Numbered from the stretch's first letter, positions 8,403 through 16,792 are shown. The stretch: 51,584 bases of DNA from an uncultured beta proteobacterium (GCA_903828235.1 CAIKLM010000105.1:1-51584), one strand, 5' to 3'. Program-made: numbers and translations. Notes: a model not told the origin generated them from the sequence alone.

Positions 8403-9701
8403 ATGAAGCGCCTCGTTCCATCCTTGGCAATCAGCTTGTTGTCGACGATCGGAGGGCACGCGTTGGCGCAGCCTGCGGTCGGATCGCCGCCCGCGATCAG
8501 CGGCGGAGACACGGCTTGGATGCTGCTGTGTTCCGTGCTCGTGCTGCTGATGACGATTCCCGGCGTGATCCTGTTTTACAGCGGGATGCTGAGGGGGAAG
8601 AACGCACTGTCCATCGTGGCGCAGGGCGTGGCTTCGATGGCCGTGGTCACCCTGGTTTGGACACTGGTGGCCTACTCGCTGGCCTTCACCCCCGGCAACG
8701 GATTCTTCGGCGGCCTGGACCGGGCGCTGGCCGACGGCATCGTCGGCGGCGCGACGGCGCCCCACCCTTCAGCGCCCACGGTGCCGGAGGCGGCCTTCTT
8801 CGTGTTCCAGCTGGCCTTCGCCATCATCACCTTCGTGATCATCCTCGGGGCGACCGCGGAACGCATTCGCCTGGCCGCTGCGGTTCTGTTCGCTGGCGCT
8901 TGGACGCTGCTCGTGTACGCGCCGGTGGCGCATTGGGTCTGGCATCCCACGGGCTGGCTCGCCGCCATGGGGCACATGGACTTCGCCGGCGGCACGGTGG
9001 TGCACATTGCGTCGGGCGCCAGCGCCCTGGTGGCCGCCTGGGTGCTCGGACCCCGTCGCGGCTTCGGCAGGGAGCCCATGGTGCCGCACAACCTGTTGGT
9101 CACCGTGTTCGGCGCCGGGCTGCTCTGGGCAGGCTGGTTCGGATTCAATGCCGGCTCGGCATTCGCGGCGAGCGATCGCGCCGCTGGCGCGGTGTTGGTG
9201 ACACAGGTCGGAGCCTGCAGCGGCGCCATCCTTTGGGGCATCTGTGAACACATCCATCGTGGCCAGTGGAGCGTGCTGGGCACGATGACCGGCGCCATCG
9301 CTGGCCTCATCGCCATCACGCCCGCCAGCGGATACGTCACCCCACCTGGCGCCTTGGCCATCGGCGCCGCCGGCGGGGTGCTGTGTTTCCTGTGCGTCGT
9401 CAACTTCAAGGCTCGCACCGGCATCGACGATTCGCTGGACGTATTCGCGCTGCACGGTGTCGGTGGCCTCGTAGGAACCGTGCTGACGCCGGTGTTCGCC
9501 AGCGCGGCGATTGCCCAGGTCACTGCCAATGTCGGCACTCAGCTGCTCGGAGCACTCGCAGTGGCCGCCTATTCGATGGGGGCAACCTGGCTCATCCTGC
9601 GGACGCTGGGGTTGATCATGGCGCTGCGCGTGGACGCTGCGCAGGAACAGGTGGGCCTGGACATCTCCGAACACGGCGAGATGATTGCGCCCAACGCCTG
9701 A
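8403..9701 (+). CDS. amt: Ammonium transporter, Amt/MEP/Rh family
   Basis: A 432-residue channel protein with a cleavable signal (residues 1-23, ending ALA-Q) and about 11 membrane segments, the normal Amt length. The two pore histidines of the AmtB twin-His site are H201 (GGTVVHIASG) and H351 (ALHGVGGLVG). The SGMLRGKN motif lies near the start. The ATG at 8403 has AGGGAG eight bases upstream. No glnK PII gene is next to it, although amt usually pairs with glnK. Codons ending in A or T look more frequent than in the neighbours, a possible sign of a different origin. Confidence 0.93.
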   Translation: MKRLVPSLAISLLSTIGGHALAQPAVGSPPAISGGDTAWMLLCSVLVLLMTIPGVILFYSGMLRGKNALSIVAQGVASMAVVTLVWTLVAYSLAFTPGNGFFGGLDRALADGIVGGATAPHPSAPTVPEAAFFVFQLAFAIITFVIILGATAERIRLAAAVLFAGAWTLLVYAPVAHWVWHPTGWLAAMGHMDFAGGTVVHIASGASALVAAWVLGPRRGFGREPMVPHNLLVTVFGAGLLWAGWFGFNAGSAFAASDRAAGAVLVTQVGACSGAILWGICEHIHRGQWSVLGTMTGAIAGLIAITPASGYVTPPGALAIGAAGGVLCFLCVVNFKARTGIDDSLDVFALHGVGGLVGTVLTPVFASAAIAQVTANVGTQLLGALAVAAYSMGATWLILRTLGLIMALRVDAAQEQVGLDISEHGEMIAPNA

Positions 9702-9708
9702 GACGGCC

Positions 9709-10086
9709 ATGGTGACGCGCATGGCCGGATCCTTTGGCGACAGCCAGATCCTGGACTACGTCGTGCGCATGGTGGTGCCCATGCGGCGCGAGTTCGGCAG
9801 GCAACTGGACGTGCAGCAGTTCATGCGCGATCGCGATTACGCTCAGAAGCTGATCGATGAGGCGCTGACGAGTCGCGATGCCCGGTTGGTAGAGTACGCG
9901 CGATACGTCGGCCAGCGCCTGCTGTCGGCGAGAGTCGCCGCGGCACCGCCGCCTGGGCCGAAGGGGGGGGAGCCCACTGCTCCCGCAGCGCCGCCGGCCG
10001 CAGAGCCGACGAAGCCCGAGGGCCAGACTCTCGAGGAAGAGTTGCGCAACCTCGTGATGGACAAGTATCGGCGCGGTCTGCGCTGA
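9709..10086 (+). CDS. Small hypothetical protein downstream of amt
   Basis: 125 residues from ATG 9709 (an ATG at 9721 is also possible). I do not recognise the family. Residues about 1-65 are predicted helical and charged (VVRMVVPMRREFGRQLDVQQFMRDRD). A Pro/Ala-rich linker follows, then a charged tail ending DKYRRGLR. No signal peptide or membrane segment. It starts 8 bases after the amt stop and probably shares its transcript. The third-position composition resembles amt more than the surrounding genes. Confidence 0.65.
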   Translation: MVTRMAGSFGDSQILDYVVRMVVPMRREFGRQLDVQQFMRDRDYAQKLIDEALTSRDARLVEYARYVGQRLLSARVAAAPPPGPKGGEPTAPAAPPAAEPTKPEGQTLEEELRNLVMDKYRRGLR

Positions 10087-10110
10087 TCGTCGCGGGCCCA
10101 CCCGCCCAGC

Positions 10111-11241
10111 CTACAGCAGCACCACGTCGCGCATCGCTTCGCCGCTGGCCAGGCGGTCGAGCCCGAGGTTGATGTCGTCGAGCGCGAATGTGCGCCCCAT
10201 CAGGCGGTCCACCGGCAGCTTGCCGCGGCGGTACAGATCCACGTAGCGCGGCAGGTCGCGCGCGGGCACGCCCGAGCCGAGGTAGCTGCCGCGCAGCGTG
10301 CGCTCCTCGGCCACCATCTGCACCGGCGGCAGCGCGAAGCGCTTGCCCGGGTTGGGCAGGCCCGAGCTCACGGTGCTGCCGCCGCGCCGCGTGACGGCCC
10401 AGGCCAGCTCCAGGGCCGGCACAGCGCCGGCCATCTCGAAGGCCACGTCCACGCCGCCCCGCGTGAGCGTGCGCACCTGCTCGGCGGCGTCGGGGTCGCG
10501 GGCATTCACGGTAGCGGTGGCGCCGAGCTCGCGGGCCAGCGCCAGCTTGTCGTCGCTGAAATCCACGGCCACCACCTCGCGGGCGCCGCTGGCCACGGCC
10601 GCGAGCAGGGCCGAGAAGCCCACGCCGCCCAGTCCCACCACGGCCGCCGTGCTGCCGGCGCCCAGCCGCGCCGTGTTGAACACCGCCCCGGCGCCCGTGA
10701 GCACGGCGCAGCCGAACAGCGCCGCCTCGGCTGGCGTGAGCGTGGTGTCGATCTTCACGCACGAGCGGCGCGACACCACGCACTGCTCGGCGAAGCAGCT
10801 CACGCCCACGTGGTGGTTCAGCGGCTGGCCGTTCAGGCGCAGTCGGCGCACGCCGCCGAGAAGCGTGCCCGCACCGTTGCTGGCCGCGCCGGGCTCGCAC
10901 AGGGCCGGCCGCCCCTCCTGGCAGGGCAGGCAGCCGCCGCAGCTGGGCACGAAGACCATGATCACGCGGTCGCCCGGGGCCAGGTCGTGCACGCCCTCGC
11001 CGCAGGCCACCACCTCGCCGGCCGACTCGTGGCCGATCACCATGGGCAGCGGGCGCGGGCGGTCGCCGTTGACCACCGACAGGTCGGAGTGGCACAGCCC
11101 CGCCGCCAGCACCCGCACCTGCACCTCGCCGGGGCCCGGGCCGTCGAGCTCGACCTCGCGGATCTGCAGCGGCCGGCTCTGCGCATACGGCGCGGGCAGG
11201 CCCATGGCTTCGAGGACGGCGGCGCGGACGGTGAGGCTCAT
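10111..11241 (-). CDS. Zinc-dependent alcohol dehydrogenase
   Basis: A 376-residue medium-chain dehydrogenase. Catalytic zinc ligands are C50 (GLCHSD), H71 (GHES) and C178 (FGCAVLTG). The structural zinc site is C101, C104, C107 and C115. The Rossmann motif GLGGVG is at 203-208 and is followed by AVDFSDDKLALA, consistent with NAD+. It resembles class III-like or aryl/alkyl alcohol dehydrogenases of Burkholderiales. The substrate is unknown; the divergent acyl-CoA genes suggest alcohol or carboxylate catabolism. Confidence 0.9.
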   Translation of the reverse strand: MSLTVRAAVLEAMGLPAPYAQSRPLQIREVELDGPGPGEVQVRVLAAGLCHSDLSVVNGDRPRPLPMVIGHESAGEVVACGEGVHDLAPGDRVIMVFVPSCGGCLPCQEGRPALCEPGAASNGAGTLLGGVRRLRLNGQPLNHHVGVSCFAEQCVVSRRSCVKIDTTLTPAEAALFGCAVLTGAGAVFNTARLGAGSTAAVVGLGGVGFSALLAAVASGAREVVAVDFSDDKLALARELGATATVNARDPDAAEQVRTLTRGGVDVAFEMAGAVPALELAWAVTRRGGSTVSSGLPNPGKRFALPPVQMVAEERTLRGSYLGSGVPARDLPRYVDLYRRGKLPVDRLMGRTFALDDINLGLDRLASGEAMRDVVLL

Positions 11242-11318
11242 GCGGGGCTCCAGGGGCGGACGCCCCGAGTCTAGAAGCCCCGGGCGCCCAAACCCGGATT
11301 GCGGGCCCCGGAGGTGCC

Positions 11319-12203
11319 GTGCATCCTGCGGCCCCGATGGAAGCCGATGAACTGCAGGCCTCGCTCGCCCACTGGCGTGGCTGGGTGGGCCGCACCGAGA
11401 CGCGAGAAGACCTGGTCACCGCCGCGCCGCTGGCCGGCCTGGCCGCCACGCTGGACCGCGACGAGCCCCTGCCGCAGCCGGGGGAGGAGATCCCGCCGCT
11501 GGCGCACTGGCTGTACTTCCTGCCGCGCGCGCGGCAGTCGGCACTCGGCGACGATGGCCACCCGCGGCGCGGTGGCTTCCTGCCGCCGGTGCCGCTGCCG
11601 CGGCGCATGTGGGCCGGCGGGCGGCTGGCGTTCCTGCAGCCGCTGCGGGTGGGCGAGGTGCTCGCGCGCACCTCGCGCATCGTTTCGGTGGACGCCAAGC
11701 ACGGCCGCAGCGGTCCGCTGGCCTTCGTGACCGTGCGGCACGAGATCACCGGCGCCCGGGGCCTGGCGCTCACCGAGGAGCACGACATCGTCTACCGCGA
11801 GGCGCCGCAGCCCGGCGCACCCGCGTCGCCGCCGCAGCCCGCACCCGCCGACGCCCACTTCGCGCGCACGATCGTGCCCGACGACGTGCTGCTGTTCCGC
11901 TACAGCGCGCTCACCTTCAACGGCCACCGCATCCACTACGACCGCCGCTGGTGCGAACGGGCCGAGGGCTACCCCGGCCTCGTGGTGCATGGCCCGCTGA
12001 TCGCCACGCTGCTGCTGGACCTGCTGCGCCGCGAGCGCCCCGCGGCGCGCGTGCGCCGCTTCGGCTTCACGGCCGTGCGGCCCACCTTCGACACGCACGC
12101 CTTCCGCGTGGCCGGCCGCGACGGGGGCCCGGAGGGCCTCGACCTGTGGGCGCAGGACCACGAGGGCTGGCTCACGATGCGCGCCCGCGCCGAACTCGCC
12201 TGA
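11319..12203 (+). CDS. MaoC-like (FAS1-type) acyl-CoA hydratase/dehydratase
   Basis: 294 residues from GTG 11319, which has GGAGG five bases upstream; an ATG at 11337 is the alternative. The C-terminal half carries the hydratase-2 signature FRYSALTFNGHRIHYDR followed by EGYPGLVVHGPL. The N-terminal half is a degenerate second hot-dog domain. The family includes mesaconyl-C4-CoA hydratase and other 3-hydroxyacyl-CoA dehydratases. It lies just upstream of an acyl-CoA dehydrogenase, consistent with a beta-oxidation-like or branched dicarboxylate route. Confidence 0.85.
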   Translation: MHPAAPMEADELQASLAHWRGWVGRTETREDLVTAAPLAGLAATLDRDEPLPQPGEEIPPLAHWLYFLPRARQSALGDDGHPRRGGFLPPVPLPRRMWAGGRLAFLQPLRVGEVLARTSRIVSVDAKHGRSGPLAFVTVRHEITGARGLALTEEHDIVYREAPQPGAPASPPQPAPADAHFARTIVPDDVLLFRYSALTFNGHRIHYDRRWCERAEGYPGLVVHGPLIATLLLDLLRRERPAARVRRFGFTAVRPTFDTHAFRVAGRDGGPEGLDLWAQDHEGWLTMRARAELA

Positions 12204-12222
12204 ACACCCGCCGAAGGCCCCG

Positions 12223-13416
12223 ATGCCCCTGCCGCCCACCCTGCCCGCGATGAACGACGAGCGGTACGCCGAGATCCGCGCCGGCGTGCGCGCGCTGTGC
12301 GCCCGCTTCCCGCCCGAGTACCACCGCGGCATTGCCGCCGAGCGTGGCTACCCCGAGGCCTTCGTGGACGCGCTCACGCGGGCCGGCTGGCTGGCGGCGC
12401 TGATCCCGCAGGAGTACGGCGGCTCGGGCCTCGGGCTGGCCGAGGCCAGCGTCATCATGGAGGAGATCAACCGCAGCGGCGGCAACGCCGGCGCCTGCCA
12501 CGGCCAGATGTACAACATGGGCACGCTGCTGCGCCACGGCAGCGACGAGCAGAAGCGGCGCTGGCTGCCGGCCATCGCGCGCGGCGAACTGCGGCTGCAG
12601 AGCATGGGCGTCACCGAGCCCACGACGGGCACCGACACGACGCAGCTCAGGACCACCGCCGTCCGTACCCAGGGGGGCCGCGGCGACCGCTGGGTCGTCA
12701 ACGGCCAGAAGGTCTGGATCAGCCGCGTGCAGCACTCCGACCTGATGGTGCTGCTGGCCCGCACCACGCCGCTGGCGCAGGTGGCGAAGAAGAGCCAGGG
12801 CCTGTCGGTCTTCGTCGTGGACCTGCGCGAGGCCCTCGGCCGCGGTCTCACGGCGCGGCCGATCGCCAACATGGTCAACCACGAGACCCACGAGCTGTTC
12901 TTCGAGGACCTGGAGATCCCGCACGAGAACCTCGTCGGCGAGGAGGGCCGGGGCTTCGGCTACATCCTCGACGGCCTGAACGCCGAGCGCACGCTGATCG
13001 CGGCCGAGTGCATCGGCGACGGCCGTTGGTTCATCGACCGCGTGGTGGCCTACGCCAAGGAGCGCGTGGTCTTCGGCCGGCCCATCGGGCAGAACCAGGG
13101 CGTGCAGTTCCCCATCGCCGAGGCCCACGTCGAGGTCGAGGCCGCCGACCTGATGCGCTGGGAGGCCTGCCGGCGCTTCGACGCCCACGAGCCCTGCGGC
13201 GCGCAGGCCAACATGGCCAAGTACCTGGCGGCCAAGGCCAGCTGGGAGGCCGCCAACGCGGCCGTGCAGTTCCACGGTGGCTTCGGCTTCGCCTGCGAGT
13301 ACGACGTGGAGCGCAAGTTCCGCGAGACGCGGCTGTACCAGGTGGCGCCGATCTCCACCAACCTGATCCTGTCGTACGTGGCCGAGCACGTGCTCGGGCT
13401 GCCGCGCAGCTTCTGA
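12223..13416 (+). CDS. Acyl-CoA dehydrogenase family protein
   Basis: 397 residues with the usual order: helical N domain, beta domain (SMGVTEPTTGTDT, VVNGQKVWISRVQHSDL) and C-terminal helical domain (VVAYAKERVVFGRPIGQNQGVQ, VQFHGGFGFA). FAD-dependent alpha,beta-desaturation of an acyl-CoA is expected. The usual catalytic Glu of medium/short-chain enzymes, in a Y-x-G-T-type loop, is replaced here by YQVAPISTN. E255 in LNAERTLIAAE sits where isovaleryl- and long-chain enzymes keep their base. The start could also be ATG 12250. It follows the MaoC-like gene by 19 bases. Confidence 0.9.
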   Translation: MPLPPTLPAMNDERYAEIRAGVRALCARFPPEYHRGIAAERGYPEAFVDALTRAGWLAALIPQEYGGSGLGLAEASVIMEEINRSGGNAGACHGQMYNMGTLLRHGSDEQKRRWLPAIARGELRLQSMGVTEPTTGTDTTQLRTTAVRTQGGRGDRWVVNGQKVWISRVQHSDLMVLLARTTPLAQVAKKSQGLSVFVVDLREALGRGLTARPIANMVNHETHELFFEDLEIPHENLVGEEGRGFGYILDGLNAERTLIAAECIGDGRWFIDRVVAYAKERVVFGRPIGQNQGVQFPIAEAHVEVEAADLMRWEACRRFDAHEPCGAQANMAKYLAAKASWEAANAAVQFHGGFGFACEYDVERKFRETRLYQVAPISTNLILSYVAEHVLGLPRSF

Positions 13417-13427
13417 GCACCGCCCGG

Positions 13428-13448
13428 GCCCGGGAACCGCTCCCGGGC
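13428..13448. terminator. GC-rich hairpin between convergent genes
   Basis: A perfect 7-bp inverted repeat, GCCCGGG and CCCGGGC, with a 7-base loop, between the acyl-CoA dehydrogenase stop and the end of the convergent flavoprotein gene. No T-tract, so it may only contribute to termination from either side. Confidence 0.4.
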
Positions 13449-13455
13449 CGCTGGG

Positions 13456-14724
13456 CTAGGTTCCCAGCGTGTCGTTCATGATGTTCGTGGCCCAGGCCAT
13501 GGCCCAGATCGCCTCCACCGTGGAGGGGGCGTCGGACAGCCCGCCGGAGCCGGGCGGCTGCACCATGGTCTTCTTCTCGGCGTCGTAGCGGAAGACGTGC
13601 GCCACGTGGATGACCTCTCTCTGCGACACGAAGCTGTAGCAGGTGTTCGCGAGGATCGGGTTGTCCGGGACGGGCAGGCCCGAGTACTCCGAGGCGATGG
13701 CGGCGGCGCAGACCTTGGCGTGCTGGTTGGCCATGTGGCCGGACTTCGGCATCGACGGCGCGGCCATGATCGAGTCGCCCAGGACGTGGATGCCCTTGCG
13801 GGCCGTGGACTCGTAGGTCAGGAAGTCCACGCCGCACCAGCGATCGCGCACGTTGGCCAGGCCCGCGTTGCGCGCGAACGCCCCGGCGCGCTGCGGTGGA
13901 ATGACGTTGATGACGTCGGCCTTCACGCTGCCCTGCATGGTGAAGTTCAGCGTCCCGGAGTTCGCGTCCACCGACGTCAACTCCGCGTCCGGCACGTACT
14001 GGATGTGCTTGGAGTAGCGCTGCTTCCAGACCGACTCGAAGAGCCCCTTCTTGGACTGGACCTCGGGGTTGGAGTCGAACACCAGCAGCTTGGCCTTGGG
14101 CTTGCTGAGCTCGAGGTAGCTCGCGATCAGGCTGGCCCGCTCGTAGGGCCCCGGCGGGCAGCGGTACGGAACCTTCGGGATGTGCATCGCCACCACCCCG
14201 TTGTCGGGCATGGCCTGGAGCATGTTGCGCAGGCGGATCGTCTGCTCCCCGGCCTTCCAGGCGTGCGGGACCATGAACTGCTGCTGCGGCGTCTGCAGGC
14301 CCTGCAGCGAGTCGTAGACGAACTCCACGCCCGGCGCGACGACCAGGCGGTCGTAGCTCACGCGCTCCCGGCCGGCGACGACCTCGCGCCGGTCGGTGTC
14401 GATGTCGGTGGCGGCGGCGTTGATCCACCGCACGTCCTGTCGCGCCACGAACCCCCGGTACGGCTGGGTGATGGTCTTGATCGGGAGCCCGCCGGTGAGC
14501 ACGCGGTTGCTCAGCGGGCACATGATGAAGCTGCTCGACGGCTCGATCAGCGTGATCTTCGCCGACGGCAGCCAGCGGCGCAGGTAGCGGATGAAGGTGG
14601 CCCCCGCGAAGCCGCCGCCGATGACCACGATGGACGGGCTGGCGGTCGAGGCCCGGGCGAACGAGCCGACGGAGGAGGCCAGCCCGAGCGCCAGCCCCGA
14701 TCGCATGAGAGAACGTCGATTCAT
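13456..14724 (-). CDS. fccB: Flavocytochrome c sulfide dehydrogenase, flavoprotein subunit
   Basis: A 422-residue periplasmic flavoprotein. An N-terminal RRSLMRSG stretch and hydrophobic segment (to about residue 26) suggest Tat export. The FAD dinucleotide motif VVIGGGFAG is at 33-41. C69 in FIMCPLSN matches the cysteine that covalently binds FAD in Allochromatium FccB. C189 (PYRCPPGP) and C362 (ANTCYSFV) match the redox-active disulfide. It oxidises sulfide and passes electrons to the cytochrome encoded 10 bases upstream. The SD AGGAGG overlaps the cytochrome stop. SoxF is a close alternative name. Confidence 0.93.
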   Translation of the reverse strand: MNRRSLMRSGLALGLASSVGSFARASTASPSIVVIGGGFAGATFIRYLRRWLPSAKITLIEPSSSFIMCPLSNRVLTGGLPIKTITQPYRGFVARQDVRWINAAATDIDTDRREVVAGRERVSYDRLVVAPGVEFVYDSLQGLQTPQQQFMVPHAWKAGEQTIRLRNMLQAMPDNGVVAMHIPKVPYRCPPGPYERASLIASYLELSKPKAKLLVFDSNPEVQSKKGLFESVWKQRYSKHIQYVPDAELTSVDANSGTLNFTMQGSVKADVINVIPPQRAGAFARNAGLANVRDRWCGVDFLTYESTARKGIHVLGDSIMAAPSMPKSGHMANQHAKVCAAAIASEYSGLPVPDNPILANTCYSFVSQREVIHVAHVFRYDAEKKTMVQPPGSGGLSDAPSTVEAIWAMAWATNIMNDTLGT

Positions 14725-14734
14725 GCCGAGCCTC

Positions 14735-15088
14735 CTAGCGTTGCAGGTTCGCGAAGTACTCTGCGATGAGGCGCAGTTCCTCGTCCTTGTAGCCCTTGGC
14801 GTGCTGGTGCATCACGGTGGCCTGGAGGCGCCCGTACTTGAAGTCGAGCAGGCGCGACAGCAGCTGATCGGCAGGACGGCCCCTGAGCGAAAGGCCCGTG
14901 CCCTCGGCCCGGCCTTCCGCACCGTGGCAGGCCATGCAGCTGGCGGCCCACAGGGAGACCTGCAAGGACCCCTTCTGCGGTGCCTGCCCCTGGGCGGAGG
15001 CGGCAGTGGCCGAACAGACGGCCCAGGCGGCCAGCAGGCCGTGCGCCCCGCCACGGCGGAGGGCGGTACGAATACGCGTGAGCGGCAA
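14735..15088 (-). CDS. fccA: Monoheme cytochrome c subunit of sulfide dehydrogenase
   Basis: 117 residues from TTG at 15088, chosen because AGGAG lies 9 bases before it and a normal Sec signal follows (RRGGAHGLLAAWAVCSATAASAQ). The heme motif CMACH follows in the mature part, and a Met in ATVMHQHAKGY is the likely axial ligand. It is monoheme, like the Chlorobium-type subunit and not the diheme Allochromatium one. It is the electron acceptor for the flavoprotein encoded next. The reading frame is also open far upstream into a broken cation-efflux gene, so read-through synthesis is possible. Confidence 0.85.
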   Translation of the reverse strand: MPLTRIRTALRRGGAHGLLAAWAVCSATAASAQGQAPQKGSLQVSLWAASCMACHGAEGRAEGTGLSLRGRPADQLLSRLLDFKYGRLQATVMHQHAKGYKDEELRLIAEYFANLQR

Positions 15089-15173
15089 GTTGATCTTCTC
15101 CTGGCTGATGACGTCGGCCCTGGGGCCTGCGGCGCGGGGCTGGAGCAGCCTGCTGCGCCCCTCGAACCTGTGG

Positions 15174-15179
15174 ATTTTA
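15174..15179 (-). promoter_or_regulatory. Candidate -10 element for fccAB
   Basis: On the minus strand the sequence reads TAAAAT, in an AT-rich island between the end of the broken efflux gene and fccA. It would give a leader of about 80 bases before the TTG start. I see no good -35, so an activator may be needed. Confidence 0.4.
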
Positions 15180-15266
15180 CCAGGGCCACCCCGGCGGCGA
15201 CGACACCCTGAATCAGTGTGGAAAAACGCGCGAACCACCGGCCCGCCCGCCCGCCAGGGGCGGGGC

Positions 15267-15805
15267 TCAGCCCTGCGGGTGATGGTGGCCATGCGGCGCG
15301 GGCCCGGCACCGTGCAGCTCGGCGCGGCGGCCATCACGGCCAGGTTACCGATGGCATCGTTGCGCGAGCAGATCCACACCGAGCGCATCTGCGCGTCGCC
15401 GCGGAAGCGGAAAAGCATCCAGGCCACGCCCACGTTGGCCAGCAGGGCCGCGAAGCCCACCACGCCCATCGTCAGGGGCTCGGGCGCCTCGCCACCGGCC
15501 ACGCGCCAGGCCGCCTGCAGCAGCACGAAGACGCCGAACCCGGCCATGCACGCCGCCTTCAGCAGCGCCGCCCGCGCGCGCACGGCCAGCGCCATGCCCA
15601 CCACGGCCAGCGAGAGCGCGTAGTTGGCGGCGTCGCCCAGGAAGTCGATGCTGTCGGCCAGCAGCGCCAGCGAGCCCGATCGCCACGAGGCGGCCGCCTC
15701 GACGACGAACATCAGCGCGTTGACCACCAGCGCCACCCACAGCGCGCGGCGGTACGCCGGGTCGACGGCGGGTTGGGCGGGGCCGGGGCAGCAGTGGGCG
15801 GACAT
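15267..15805 (-). pseudogene. Cation diffusion facilitator, internal deletion and frameshift
   Basis: Residues 1-161 read as a cation-efflux (CDF, Zn/Co/Cd) protein: Cys-rich start, ALWVALVVNALMFVVE, ADSIDFLGDAANY with the metal-site aspartates, and CSRNDAIGNLAV. After AVMAAA (about 15323) the frame loses all similarity. The expected next membrane helix is missing. In another frame, exactly from 15323 to 15267, a His-rich tail AELHGAGPAPHGHHHPQG and a stop appear, just what a CDF C-terminus looks like. An internal deletion with frameshift explains both. The original frame stays open into fccA, giving a 356-codon chimera. Confidence 0.75.
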
Positions 15806-15865
15806 GGCGGCGATCAGGGGCGGCAGCCCGATCGTGCCACCGTTGCGGTCGGCGTGGCACCTTGC

Positions 15866-16759
15866 TCAGGCCGCAGGAGCCACGGCCACCGGCTGCGGCG
15901 CAGCCGCGGCCGCCGTGGCGCGGGCACGGGCCGCCCAGTCCAGGATCTCCAGGCGCCCGTCGGCGTGCTCGACCAGCGCGGTCAGGCTTTCGACCCAGTC
16001 GCCGTCGTTGCAGTACAGCACGCCGTCGATCGTGCGCATCTCGGCGTGGTGGATGTGCCCGCACACCACGCCGTCAGCGCCGCGCTCGCGCGCGGCGCGC
16101 GCCACCGCGGCCTCGAAGTCGCCGATGAAGCTGACCGCGCGCTTGACCTTGAGCTTGAGGTACTTGCTCAGGCTCCAGTACGGCAGGCCCAGCCGGGCGC
16201 GCAACGAGTTCAGGTGGCGATTCATGCGCAGCGTGAACTCGTAGGCCGAGTCACCCAGGTACGCGAGCCACTTCGCGCACTGAACCACGCCGTCGAAGTA
16301 GTCGCCGTGCGTCACCCACAGCTTGCGGCCGTCCGCCAGCTCATGGATGGCGTCCTCGACCACGTCGACGCCGCCGAAGTTGTGCAGCACGTAGCGGCGC
16401 GCGAACTCGTCGTGGTTGCCCGGCACGAAGATCACCTTCGTGCCCTTGCGCGCCTTGCGCAGCAGCTTCTGCACGACGTCGTTGTGCGCTTGCGGCCAGT
16501 ACCAGCTGCGGCGCAGCTGCCAGCCGTCGATGATGTCTCCCACCAGGTACAGCGTGTGGCACTCCACGGTGCGCAGGAAGTCCAGCAGCGCCCGGGCCTG
16601 GCAGCCCGGCGTGCCCAGGTGCACGTCGGAGATCCACACGGTGCGCACGTGCAGGCGCTCTGGAGGGCCGTCGCCCTCGGGGTCGCCCTCGGGGTCGGCA
16701 TCGAGGGCACCGCCGCGGGGCTGCAGCGCGTCGATGGCGGGGAAGTCGTCACGGCGCAT
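15866..16759 (-). CDS. plcP: PlcP-type metallophosphoesterase (phospholipase C-like)
   Basis: A 297-residue calcineurin-like phosphoesterase without signal peptide. Metal ligands: D45/H47 (ISDVHLG), D75 (GDIIDGW), N115-H116-D117 (GNHDE), H151 (THGD), H235/H237 (GHIHH). It would usually be annotated as UDP-2,3-diacylglucosamine hydrolase. However, SWYWPQAHNDVVQKLL and NDGDWVESLTALVEH are hallmarks, as I recall them, of PlcP, which in Sinorhizobium and marine bacteria removes phospholipid headgroups to leave diacylglycerol under phosphate starvation. The start is ATG 16759, preceded by AGGA in a small hairpin loop. Its neighbours support a lipid role. An LpxH-like activity remains possible. Confidence 0.8.
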   Translation of the reverse strand: MRRDDFPAIDALQPRGGALDADPEGDPEGDGPPERLHVRTVWISDVHLGTPGCQARALLDFLRTVECHTLYLVGDIIDGWQLRRSWYWPQAHNDVVQKLLRKARKGTKVIFVPGNHDEFARRYVLHNFGGVDVVEDAIHELADGRKLWVTHGDYFDGVVQCAKWLAYLGDSAYEFTLRMNRHLNSLRARLGLPYWSLSKYLKLKVKRAVSFIGDFEAAVARAARERGADGVVCGHIHHAEMRTIDGVLYCNDGDWVESLTALVEHADGRLEILDWAARARATAAAAAPQPVAVAPAA

Positions 16760-16792
16760 GGGGGCATCCTGCCCCGGCTGCGCGACCGTGCC

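Noticed and set aside
14735..15805. A genuine CDF-cytochrome c fusion protein
   Set aside because: The 80 residues at the junction resemble no domain, a signal peptide with its own SD precedes the cytochrome, and the CDF tail is found in another frame. Kept as a finding, not as a gene model.
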